A stretch of DNA of 8,251 nucleotides from a bacterium (GTDB taxonomy: Bacteria > Vulcanimicrobiota > Vulcanimicrobiia > Vulcanimicrobiales > SCRA01): the NCBI GenBank assembly GCA_028869325.1, contig JAGWST010000514.1, positions 1 through 8,251 on the forward strand. Reading direction: 5' to 3'. Positions 1 to 5,420 of the stretch are shown here, piece after piece. The notes under the pieces are model-generated. The model was given only the letters and a program-made list of their open reading frames with translations. It was not told the origin of the DNA and made no database searches. Position numbers and translations under genes: made by a program. Position 1 is the first letter of the stretch, and each line of letters starts with the position of its first letter.

Positions 1-165
1 ATGCTCGTGCCCCAGAAATACTTCTGGAAGAGCGCCAAGTGGCTTCGCGGCCTCGAGTTCCTCGACAAGGACCAGAAGGGCTTCTGGGAAGTCCGCGGCT
101 ACAACAACGACGCCGACCCCTGGAAGGAAGAGCGCTACGCCGACCTTCCCGCGTGGATGGGATGA
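1..165 (+). CDS. Sulfite-oxidase-like molybdopterin oxidoreductase, C-terminal fragment
   Basis: These are the last 54 codons of a gene that begins before the window; it is open from base 1 and stops at TGA 163-165. The residues [16 protein letters not shown], followed by FWEVRGY and [10 protein letters not shown], are the typical C-terminal end of sulfite-oxidase-like, molybdopterin-binding oxidoreductases (the COG2041/YedY-type superfamily). In that family this segment follows the Moco-binding core and contributes to the surface near the cofactor. The ATG at base 1 is most likely an internal methionine, because the family protein is several hundred residues long and this conserved block lies at its end. 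The Moco-binding part, including the ligand cysteine, is outside the window, so substrate and activity cannot be judged. Its stop overlaps the start of the nitroreductase (ATGA), which points to co-transcription and translational coupling. Confidence 0.8.
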   Translation: MLVPQKYFWKSAKWLRGLEFLDKDQKGFWEVRGYNNDADPWKEERYADLPAWMG

Positions 166-740
166 GCGCGCGAACCTCGGAGATCCTCGAGGCGATCCGC
201 GCGCGGCGCAGCATCGGCAAGATGCGCGACGAGGCGCCGCCGCGCGAGACCATCGAACGGATCGTCGAGGCCGCCACCTGGGCGCCGTTCCACAAGTGCG
301 ACGAGCCATGGCACTTCGTCATCATCGCCGGCGAGGCGCGCGCACGCTTGGGTGAGATCGCCGCAAGCACGCTCGATCTCTCCGCTGCGCCCCCCGACGC
401 GCGCGAGAAGGTGCGCGCCAAGGAGCGCGGCAGGTTCGCGCGCGCACCCGTCGTGGTCGCGGTGATCGCGCACGCCGCCCAGAGCCCCGTCGACGCTGAG
501 GAGAACTACGCCTCGGCCGCCGCCGCGACGCAGAACATGCTGCTGGCGGCCCACGCCGAAGGGTGCGCCGGTTACTGGCGCACCGGACGCCTCGCTCGCG
601 AGCCCGCCATCCTCGAGGCGCTGGAAGTGGGCGAGGGCGAGCGCATCGTGGGATTCGTCTCGCTCGGCTTTCCCGCTCTCGAGCCCAAGGCCGCGGCGCG
701 CCAGCCCGTCGGCGCCAAGACACGCTGGCTGACCCGCTGA
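162..740 (+). CDS. Nitroreductase family protein (YdjA-like FMN oxidoreductase)
   Basis: This encodes a 192-residue member of the FMN-dependent nitroreductase family, a normal length for the compact YdjA-like group. The N-terminal [10 protein letters not shown] (residues 8-17) holds the Arg-Arg-Ser phosphate-binding motif for [19 protein letters not shown] (40-55) matches the E. coli YdjA block around APDHKSMQPWHF. GYWRTG (137-142) and [10 protein letters not shown] (162-171) match the conserved C-terminal FMN/dimer region. Such enzymes are soluble cytoplasmic homodimers that use NAD(P)H to reduce nitro, quinone or similar compounds; the natural substrate here is unknown. The ATG at 162 was chosen because it overlaps the upstream TGA and homology begins there. 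An in-frame ATG at 39 would add 41 Arg/Pro-rich residues read across the upstream gene. The stop lies 13 bases from the convergent mutY stop. Confidence 0.88.
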   Translation: MSARTSEILEAIRARRSIGKMRDEAPPRETIERIVEAATWAPFHKCDEPWHFVIIAGEARARLGEIAASTLDLSAAPPDAREKVRAKERGRFARAPVVVAVIAHAAQSPVDAEENYASAAAATQNMLLAAHAEGCAGYWRTGRLAREPAILEALEVGEGERIVGFVSLGFPALEPKAAARQPVGAKTRWLTR

Positions 741-744
741 CGCC

Positions 745-761
745 TGCCCGCGATCAGGGCG
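745..761. terminator. Possible weak bidirectional stem-loop between convergent genes
   Basis: A GCCC (746-749) / GGGC (757-760) stem, plus one T-G wobble, surrounds a 7-base loop at the junction of the convergent nitroreductase and mutY. It overlaps the mutY stop codon. The location is where a shared terminator would be expected, but the stem is short and no T-run follows on either strand, so this is only a weak suggestion. Confidence 0.2.
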
Positions 762-1704
762 CCGGCAGCCGCACGCATCCTTCGTCGACGGTGGCCAGCC
801 CGTCGCGCTCCAGCCCCTCCACCAGTGCCGAGACGTCGTCGCGGCCTAGCAGCGCCGCAAGCTCGCCGATCGTGACCCTCTCCCCGTGCGCCAACGCACG
901 CAGCCGGTCGACGATGCGCCCGCGCGCGTAGCGCGTGGTCGCCTCAAAGCGCAGGCGCTGCTGCGGTCCGCGCCGCGGGGGGCGTGCGCGCGCGGCGGTG
1001 TGGAGTGCCGCTGCCTCGAGCGGCGCCGCGGCGCACTGCGCGCGCAGCGGGCACTCCGTGCAACGCGGCACCCGCGCGGTGCAGACGGTGGCGCCCAGAT
1101 CCATCATCGCCGAGTTCCAGTCGCGCGCGATCCCGCCAGGCACCAGCGCCAGCGCCAGCACCGCAAGCTCGCGATCACCCGCGCGCGGCGGATGCTCGAC
1201 GCCGAACGCCAAGCGGTGAACGACGCGCCGCACGTTGGTGTCCACCGCGGCATCGTCCAGATCGAAGGCGAAGGCGCGCAGCGCGGCGGCGGTATATGCG
1301 CCCACCCCAGGCAGCGAGAGCAGCGCCTCCGTGGCGGAAGGGAGCCGCCCGGCGTGGCGCTCGACGACCGCTCGCGCGATCGCTTGCAGGCGTACCGCCC
1401 GGCGGTTATAGCCGAGTCCCCGCCACGCCCGAACCACCTCGGCGGTCGCCGCCTCGGCAAGCGACGCGAAGCTGGGGAAGAGCTCCAGGAAGCTCTCGAA
1501 CTTCGGCACGACGCGCTCCACCTGCGTCTGTTGAAGCATGACTTCACTGACCAGAATGCGATAGGGATCGAACCGCACGCGCCAAGGCAGCGCGTGCCGC
1601 CCATGCGCTCGGTACCACGCCAAGAGGGCAACCTGCACTTCGCTTACTGCCAAGGCCGGAGAATTGTTGCGGAGGCGCGCTGGGGCGTTGCGAGGTTCTT
1701 TCAC
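754..1704 (-). CDS. mutY: A/G-specific adenine DNA glycosylase MutY
   Basis: This base-excision repair glycosylase removes adenine mispaired with 8-oxoguanine. With the start used here it has 316 residues. SEVMLQQTQV carries the catalytic Glu (E54, equivalent to E. coli E37). The helix-hairpin-helix is LPGVGAYTA (131-139), followed by the catalytic Asp in AVDTNVRRV (D155). The [4Fe-4S] cluster cysteines follow the C-x6-C-x2-C-x5-C pattern at 208, 215, 218 and 224. After the cluster there is no NUDIX-like 8-oxoG recognition domain of the E. coli type. Instead there is a basic Arg/Pro-rich linker and a roughly 60-residue segment (YARGRIVDRLRAL, then IGELAALLG and LVEGLERDGLA) that looks like the short winged-helix end of actinobacterial-type MutY. 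The start is uncertain. An ATG at 1797 lacks a Shine-Dalgarno sequence and leaves 21 bases to the divergent gene. The GTG at 1704 has AAGG four bases upstream and leaves room for promoters. A TTG at 1653 is also possible. Confidence 0.92.
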   Translation of the reverse strand: MKEPRNAPARLRNNSPALAVSEVQVALLAWYRAHGRHALPWRVRFDPYRILVSEVMLQQTQVERVVPKFESFLELFPSFASLAEAATAEVVRAWRGLGYNRRAVRLQAIARAVVERHAGRLPSATEALLSLPGVGAYTAAALRAFAFDLDDAAVDTNVRRVVHRLAFGVEHPPRAGDRELAVLALALVPGGIARDWNSAMMDLGATVCTARVPRCTECPLRAQCAAAPLEAAALHTAARARPPRRGPQQRLRFEATTRYARGRIVDRLRALAHGERVTIGELAALLGRDDVSALVEGLERDGLATVDEGCVRLPAP

Positions 1705-1733
1705 GTCACCTTGCACGGCAGGACGGTACACGA

Positions 1734-1756
1734 AGCTGGCCAAAGGAGAGGCCGCT
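1734..1756 (+). promoter_or_regulatory. Leader hairpin with Shine-Dalgarno-like AAAGGAGA loop
   Basis: AGC (1734-1736) plus GGCC (1738-1741) pair with GGCC (1750-1753) plus GCT (1754-1756), with T1737 bulged. This gives a seven-pair stem around an eight-base loop, AAAGGAGA. No start codon lies within normal distance of this SD-like loop, so it is not an ordinary ribosome binding site. It sits about 60 bases ahead of the E1 alpha start and would be in the leader if transcription begins upstream. A regulatory role is inference. Confidence 0.3.
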
Positions 1757-1807
1757 GCCGCGGGTAGCGAGGGTTCAGCATGCCCTCCCCACGGCATCTA
1801 TCTTGTT

Positions 1808-1813
1808 GGAGGT
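1808..1813 (+). promoter_or_regulatory. Ribosome binding site that fixes the E1 alpha start
   Basis: GGAGGT lies five bases ahead of GTG 1819, the best Shine-Dalgarno match in the window. It decides the start in favour of GTG 1819 over the in-frame ATG at 1780, which has no such sequence upstream. Confidence 0.75.
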
Positions 1814-1818
1814 TACTC

Positions 1819-2913
1819 GTGGCCGCGCCCTTCAAGCCTTTTACCGATACGCCCATCGGCTACGTCGACAACGACGGGAGTCCCGTCGCCAAGATGAAGC
1901 CCACGCTCAGCGACGACCAGCTGAAGCGCCTCTACGGGCTGATGGTGCTCTGCCGCGCCATCGACGACCGCGGTTACATCATGGTGCGCCAAGGGCGCGC
2001 CGGCTTCCTCGCGCAGACGGCCGGCCAGGAGGCCTCGCAGATCGGCAGCGCCTTCTTCCTGGAGAAGCGCGACTGGATCTTCCCCTCGCACCGCGAGCTG
2101 GGCGCGGCGCTGACCAAGGGCATGACGCCTGGCCAACTGCTGGCCCACGTGCTGGGCAAGGACCTCGATCCCGCCAAAGGGCGCAACATGCCCAGCCACT
2201 ACGGCGACGGCGAGCTGCATATCGTCTCGCCCTCCTCGACCGTCGGCAACAAGACGCCGGCCGCAGTAGGGGTGGCCATGGCCGCTCACATCAAGAAGAG
2301 CGGCGAGGTCAGCATGTGCTACATCGGTGATGGCGCGACCTCCGAGGGCGACACGCTGGCCGCCTTCAACCTGGCCGGCGTCTTCAAGTCGCCCGTGATC
2401 TTCGCCGTCCAGAACAACCAGTACGCCATCTCGATCGACGCCAAGCATCAGACCGCCAGCCGTACCTTTGCCGAGAAGGCCGCCGCCTTCGGCTTCGACG
2501 GCTACCTGGTGGACGGCAACGACGTGGTCGCGTGCGCCGAGATCACCAAGTTTGCGATCGATCGGGCGCGCGCCGGCGAAGGGCCGACGCTGATCGAGTT
2601 CCTCACTTATCGTTATGGTCCGCACTCCTCCGCCGACGACGACTCGCGCTACCGCAAGAAAGAGGAGCTGGAGCTCTGGCGTAACACGCGAGACCCGATC
2701 ACGCGCATGAAGAAGTACCTGACCCGGCAAGGCCTCTGGGACGACGCCGCCGAGGCCAAGCTGCAAGACGAGGTCAAGGCCGCGGTCGAGAAGGGTCTGG
2801 CCGAGGCGGAGGCCTCGCCTCTTCCCGCCCCCGAGACGGTCTTCGATCACGTCTACGCCACGCTGCTGCCGCACCAGATCGAAGAGAAGATCGAGATCTT
2901 CGGCCACGCCTGA
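1819..2913 (+). CDS. 2-oxoacid dehydrogenase E1 component, alpha subunit
   Basis: This is the alpha subunit of the thiamine-diphosphate-dependent, heterotetrameric E1 that decarboxylates a 2-oxoacid and passes the acyl group to the lipoyl arm of E2. It has 364 residues, normal for the family. The ThDP motif starts at GDGATSEGD (170-178) and closes with QNN (198-200). The regulatory-loop region YRYGPHSSADDDSRYR (264-279) contains the conserved His269 and the Ser270/Ser271 pair. From memory this loop and the C-terminal DPITRMKKYL block match the Thermus thermophilus branched-chain E1 alpha closely. The GTG start follows GGAGGT. It is the first gene of the operon, 45 bases ahead of E1 beta. The substrate may be branched-chain 2-oxoacids (motif resemblance) or pyruvate (context with lipB/lipA), and sequence reading alone does not settle this. 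There is no signal peptide, so it should be cytoplasmic. Confidence 0.93.
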   Translation: MAAPFKPFTDTPIGYVDNDGSPVAKMKPTLSDDQLKRLYGLMVLCRAIDDRGYIMVRQGRAGFLAQTAGQEASQIGSAFFLEKRDWIFPSHRELGAALTKGMTPGQLLAHVLGKDLDPAKGRNMPSHYGDGELHIVSPSSTVGNKTPAAVGVAMAAHIKKSGEVSMCYIGDGATSEGDTLAAFNLAGVFKSPVIFAVQNNQYAISIDAKHQTASRTFAEKAAAFGFDGYLVDGNDVVACAEITKFAIDRARAGEGPTLIEFLTYRYGPHSSADDDSRYRKKEELELWRNTRDPITRMKKYLTRQGLWDDAAEAKLQDEVKAAVEKGLAEAEASPLPAPETVFDHVYATLLPHQIEEKIEIFGHA

Positions 2914-2958
2914 GGCACGCCGCACCACATTCGTCGAGAGAACGCGAGAACGAGAGCA

Positions 2959-3951
2959 ATGGCCACTGAAACCGCCACCAGAACCTTTACCATGGTGCAA
3001 GCCGTCCGCGAGGCGATGCAGGAGGAGATGCGCCTCGACTCGAGCGTCTGCATCCTCGGCGAGGACGTCGGCCCGCGTGGCGGCGTCTTCCTCTGCACCG
3101 AGGGGCTCTATGCAGAGTTCGGCGGCGACCGCGTTATCGATACGCCGCTCTCCGAGGCCGCCATCTTGGGCGCCGGGCTCGGCATGGCGATGAACGGCTT
3201 GCGCCCCGTCGCCGAGATCCAGTTCATCGACTTCCTCTTCCCCGGCTACGATCAGCTCTACAGCGAGATCGCCAAGATGCGCTATCGCTCGGCCGGCATG
3301 TTCAAGGTCCCGATGGTCATCCGCGGCCCCTACGGCGGCGGCGTGCGCGGCGGGGTCTACCATTCGCAGTCGCCGGAGGAGCTCTTCGCTCACGTCCCGG
3401 GCCTGAAAGTCGTGATTCCCTCCAACCCCTACGATGCCAAAGGCCTGCTGATCTCGGCGATCCGCGACGAGGATCCGGTCGTCTTTCTCGAGCCTAAGCG
3501 CATCTACCGCGCCGTCAAGAGCGAGGTTCCCGAGGGCGCGTACACCGTGCCGATCGGCAAGGCGAAGGTCGTGCGCGAGGGCACGGATGCCACGCTGATC
3601 TCCTACGGCGCGATGCTGCACGTCGCGCTCGAGGCCGCGGACCGTCTGAAGAACGAGGGGAAGAACGTCGAGGTCATCGACCTGCGCTCGCTGGTGCCCT
3701 ACGACGGCGAAGCGATCCTCGAGAGCGTCAAGAAAACGGGCCACGCCGTGGTCGTCGTGGAGGCGCCAAAGCTCGGCAGCTTCGCCAACGAGATCAGCGC
3801 CTTCATCGCGGAGAAGGCGATCGAGTACCTCGAAGGGCCGATCATGCGCGTCGCCTCGATCGATGCGTCCGTTCCGTACAACATCGAGAAGTACTACCTG
3901 CCCAATGCCGATCGCATCGTGCAGGCGACGAAGAAGACGCTCGAGTTCTAG
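2959..3951 (+). CDS. 2-oxoacid dehydrogenase E1 component, beta subunit
   Basis: This is the beta subunit of the E1 heterotetramer, 330 residues, the usual length. LGEDVGPRGGVF (33-44) is the family's N-terminal signature. DTPLSEAAI (61-69) holds Glu66, the residue expected to activate the ThDP aminopyrimidine. GGGVRGGVYHSQSPE (126-140) contains His135, the conserved active-site histidine of the E1 beta family. DEDPVVFLEPKRIYR and the C-terminal transketolase-like domain (about 200-325, with VIDLRSLVPYD) complete the fold. The resemblance to the Thermus branched-chain E1 beta is high along the whole length. The ATG at 2959 has only a modest purine-rich upstream stretch (GAGAG). The stop codon begins a six-pair inverted repeat that spans the short gap to E2. 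It pairs with the upstream alpha subunit and is surely co-transcribed with it. Confidence 0.94.
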   Translation: MATETATRTFTMVQAVREAMQEEMRLDSSVCILGEDVGPRGGVFLCTEGLYAEFGGDRVIDTPLSEAAILGAGLGMAMNGLRPVAEIQFIDFLFPGYDQLYSEIAKMRYRSAGMFKVPMVIRGPYGGGVRGGVYHSQSPEELFAHVPGLKVVIPSNPYDAKGLLISAIRDEDPVVFLEPKRIYRAVKSEVPEGAYTVPIGKAKVVREGTDATLISYGAMLHVALEAADRLKNEGKNVEVIDLRSLVPYDGEAILESVKKTGHAVVVVEAPKLGSFANEISAFIAEKAIEYLEGPIMRVASIDASVPYNIEKYYLPNADRIVQATKKTLEF

Positions 3952-3967
3952 TGGTCGCAGTCCACTA
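3949..3967 (+). promoter_or_regulatory. Stop-codon hairpin between E1 beta and E2
   Basis: TAGTGG (3949-3954) is perfectly complementary to CCACTA (3962-3967) across a seven-base loop. The left arm starts exactly on the E1 beta TAG stop, and the right arm ends five bases before the AGGA (3973-3976) of E2. It is a small stem with no T-run, so it is not a terminator. An effect on coupling or mRNA processing is possible but unproven. Confidence 0.35.
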
Positions 3968-3982
3968 AAGATAGGATCCACC

Positions 3983-5317
3983 ATGGCTGAAGTCTACGAG
4001 ATGCCTGAGCTGGCGGAGAGCGTCGTCGAAGGCGAGGTTCTGCGCTGGATCAAGAAGGAAGGCGAGCGCGTCGAGCGCGACGAGCCGTTCGTCGAGATCA
4101 TGACGGAGAAGGTGACCGTCGAGGTCCCCGCCCCGCACGCCGGCACGCTGATCAAGACCCTTGCGGCGGAGGGACAAGTGCTCCCCGTGGGCGCGCCGCT
4201 CGCCGTCTTCGGCGAGCCCGGCGAGGACGTCGAGGCGGCGCTCAAGAGCTTCGTGCCGCACCACGGACACGGCCACGGTGCCCCTGCGGCACCAGCGGCT
4301 CCCGCCGAGCCGGCGGCGCCCGGCCTCACGCCCCCGCCGGTCCAGGCCGTCCCCGTCCCGCCCAACGTTCCCACGAGCCTGCCGTCCAACGGCACCACGA
4401 GCACCCCGCAGCGCGTTCAGCGCGAGGGGCGTCCCTTGGCCGCCCCGGCTGTCCGGCAGTACGCGCGTGAGAAGGGCGTCGATCTGGCGCTCGTGGCCGG
4501 CTCCGGGCCGTCTGGACGGATTCGCCGCACCGACGTCGACCAGTTCGTGAGCGACCGTCGCGGCGAGGCGCACCCTGCCGAGGCCGCCGCCGCATCCGGC
4601 GCCCTCTGGCGCGGGCCCAGCGACCGCCTCGAACCGCTCAAGGGGCTGCGCCGCGTGATCGCGCAGCGCATGCCGCAGTCGAAGCGCACTGCCGCGCACA
4701 CCTACAACGTCGACGAAGCGGACATGACGGCGCTGGTGGAGCTGCGTAAGCGCCTCAAGCCGATGGCACAGGAGCAGGGCGTCAAGTTGACCTACCTGCC
4801 ATTCATCATCAAAGCCGCCGTCGCCGCGCTCAAGAAGTTCCCCTACGTCAACGCCAGCATCGACGACGCCACCCACGAGATCATCGTGCGGAGCGACTAC
4901 AACATCAGCGTTGCCGTCGACACCGAGCACGGCTTGACCGTGCCGGTGATCCACAACGCCGATGCGCGCTCCGTGCTCGACCTGGCGCGTGAGGTCACGC
5001 GCCTCGCGGAGGCGGCGCGCGCAAACCGCCTCACCCCCGCCGACGTGCAGCACGGCACGTTCACGATCAGCAACTCGGGCTCCGTCGGCGGCCTCTTTAC
5101 GCTGCCGGTGATCAACTTGCCCGAGGTGGCGATCCTGGGCGTGCACCCGATCAAGCAGCGCGCCGTCGTGCGCGAGGGCGCCGTCGTGGCGCGCGAGATG
5201 ACCTACTTCTCGCTCTCGTACGATCACCGTTTGGTCGACGGGGCGCTGGCGGTGCGCTTCCTCAGCGAGCTCATCCGCCTGCTCGAGACCCCCGATTTTC
5301 TGTTGATAGCGGGCTAG
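3983..5317 (+). CDS. Dihydrolipoamide acyltransferase, E2 component
   Basis: This is the core of the complex. It takes the acyl group from E1 on a swinging lipoyl arm and transfers it to CoA. It has 444 residues in standard order. There is one lipoyl domain (1-77) with Lys43 in IMTEKVTVEVPAP as the modified lysine, preceded by Glu rather than the commoner Asp. A flexible Ala/Pro linker (about 78-150) contains a histidine-rich stretch HHGHGHG (93-99). The peripheral-subunit-binding domain (about 151-190, AAPAVRQYAREKGVDL, then GSGPSGRI) is followed by a second short linker and the catalytic domain (about 216-442). The active site HRLVDG carries His415 and Asp419, with the family's ISNSGSVGG motif at 362-370. 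MPELAESVVEGEVLRW is close to the Thermus branched-chain E2. ATG 3983 follows AGGA by six bases; the upstream in-frame ATG at 3863 lies inside E1 beta and is not used. Confidence 0.94.
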   Translation: MAEVYEMPELAESVVEGEVLRWIKKEGERVERDEPFVEIMTEKVTVEVPAPHAGTLIKTLAAEGQVLPVGAPLAVFGEPGEDVEAALKSFVPHHGHGHGAPAAPAAPAEPAAPGLTPPPVQAVPVPPNVPTSLPSNGTTSTPQRVQREGRPLAAPAVRQYAREKGVDLALVAGSGPSGRIRRTDVDQFVSDRRGEAHPAEAAAASGALWRGPSDRLEPLKGLRRVIAQRMPQSKRTAAHTYNVDEADMTALVELRKRLKPMAQEQGVKLTYLPFIIKAAVAALKKFPYVNASIDDATHEIIVRSDYNISVAVDTEHGLTVPVIHNADARSVLDLAREVTRLAEAARANRLTPADVQHGTFTISNSGSVGGLFTLPVINLPEVAILGVHPIKQRAVVREGAVVAREMTYFSLSYDHRLVDGALAVRFLSELIRLLETPDFLLIAG

Positions 5318-5412
5318 CAGCCTCTAAACGGCAGCGCAGCCAAACCGCTGAGCGAGCGAAACTGGCGACTCGTACATTGTTTTCAAGAGCATGGATAAGG
5401 AGAGCTTGAATC
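5318..5412 (+). promoter_or_regulatory. E2-E3 intergenic gap, the longest inside the operon
   Basis: This 95-base gap is the longest between operon genes. Its first half has a five-pair GC-rich stem, CAGCG (5332-5336) / CGCTG (5346-5350), with a nine-base loop and no T-run. Its second half is noticeably AT-richer and holds the hairpin that displays the E3 Shine-Dalgarno sequence. An internal promoter or mRNA processing site is conceivable. TACATT (5373-5378) resembles a -10 element but has no acceptable -35 seventeen bases upstream. Confidence 0.35.
5382..5410 (+). promoter_or_regulatory. Hairpin presenting the E3 Shine-Dalgarno in its loop
   Basis: TTCAAG (5382-5387) pairs perfectly with CTTGAA (5405-5410). 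The 17-base loop contains AAGGAG (5397-5402), the E3 ribosome binding site, and an ATG at 5391. The right arm fills most of the unusually long ten-base distance between AAGGAG and GTG 5413. Folding in the cell is inferred from complementarity only. Confidence 0.4.
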
Positions 5413-5420
5413 GTGGCTGA
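5391..5420 (+). other. Nine-codon mini-ORF overlapping the E3 start
   Basis: ATG 5391 opens a nine-codon frame (MDKESLNRG) that ends at TGA 5418-5420, just inside the E3 coding region and in a different reading frame. It has no clear Shine-Dalgarno sequence of its own. It may be chance, or a short translated leader that competes with or feeds ribosomes to GTG 5413. Confidence 0.15.

Larger units (their letters stand above)
1705..1818. promoter_or_regulatory. Divergent intergenic region between mutY and the dehydrogenase operon
   Basis: This 114-base gap, given the preferred mutY start, should hold the outward promoters of both transcription units. No convincing -35/-10 pair with proper spacing could be read on either strand. 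TATCTT at 1799-1804 is too close to the E1 alpha ribosome binding site and lacks a matching -35. The region does contain a purine-rich hairpin (1734-1756) and the strong E1 alpha Shine-Dalgarno sequence. If mutY actually starts at 1797, most of this region is coding on the minus strand. Confidence 0.4.

Noticed and set aside
39..161. N-terminal extension of the nitroreductase from ATG 39
   Set aside because: It would read 41 Arg/Pro-rich residues out of frame through the upstream conserved gene. The ATG at 162 overlaps the stop and begins the family homology.
886..1767. A 293-codon plus-strand open frame opposite mutY
   Set aside because: MutY on the minus strand has complete catalytic and iron-sulfur motifs; the plus-strand product is Arg-rich with no recognisable feature.
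1799..1804. TATCTT as a -10 element for the operon
   Set aside because: There is no -35 match at proper spacing, and the transcript would begin inside the ribosome binding site.
3863..3982. N-terminal extension of E2 from ATG 3863
   Set aside because: It lies inside E1 beta and gives a Arg/Ser-rich stretch; the lipoyl domain begins directly at ATG 3983 behind AGGA.
1813..3984. A 723-codon open frame on the minus strand across E1 alpha and E1 beta
   Set aside because: It is fully antisense to two strongly conserved genes. High third-position GC removes stop codons from the opposite strand, and its translation is repetitive in Arg, Asp, Val and Leu with no recognisable domain.
3965..5227. A 420-codon minus-strand open frame opposite E2
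   Set aside because: It is an antisense shadow of the E2 gene in a GC-rich genome, with low-complexity composition and no domain.
5332..5350. CAGCG/CGCTG stem in the E2-E3 gap as a transcription terminator
   Set aside because: It has only five pairs, a nine-base loop and no T-run, and the genes on both sides belong to the same complex.
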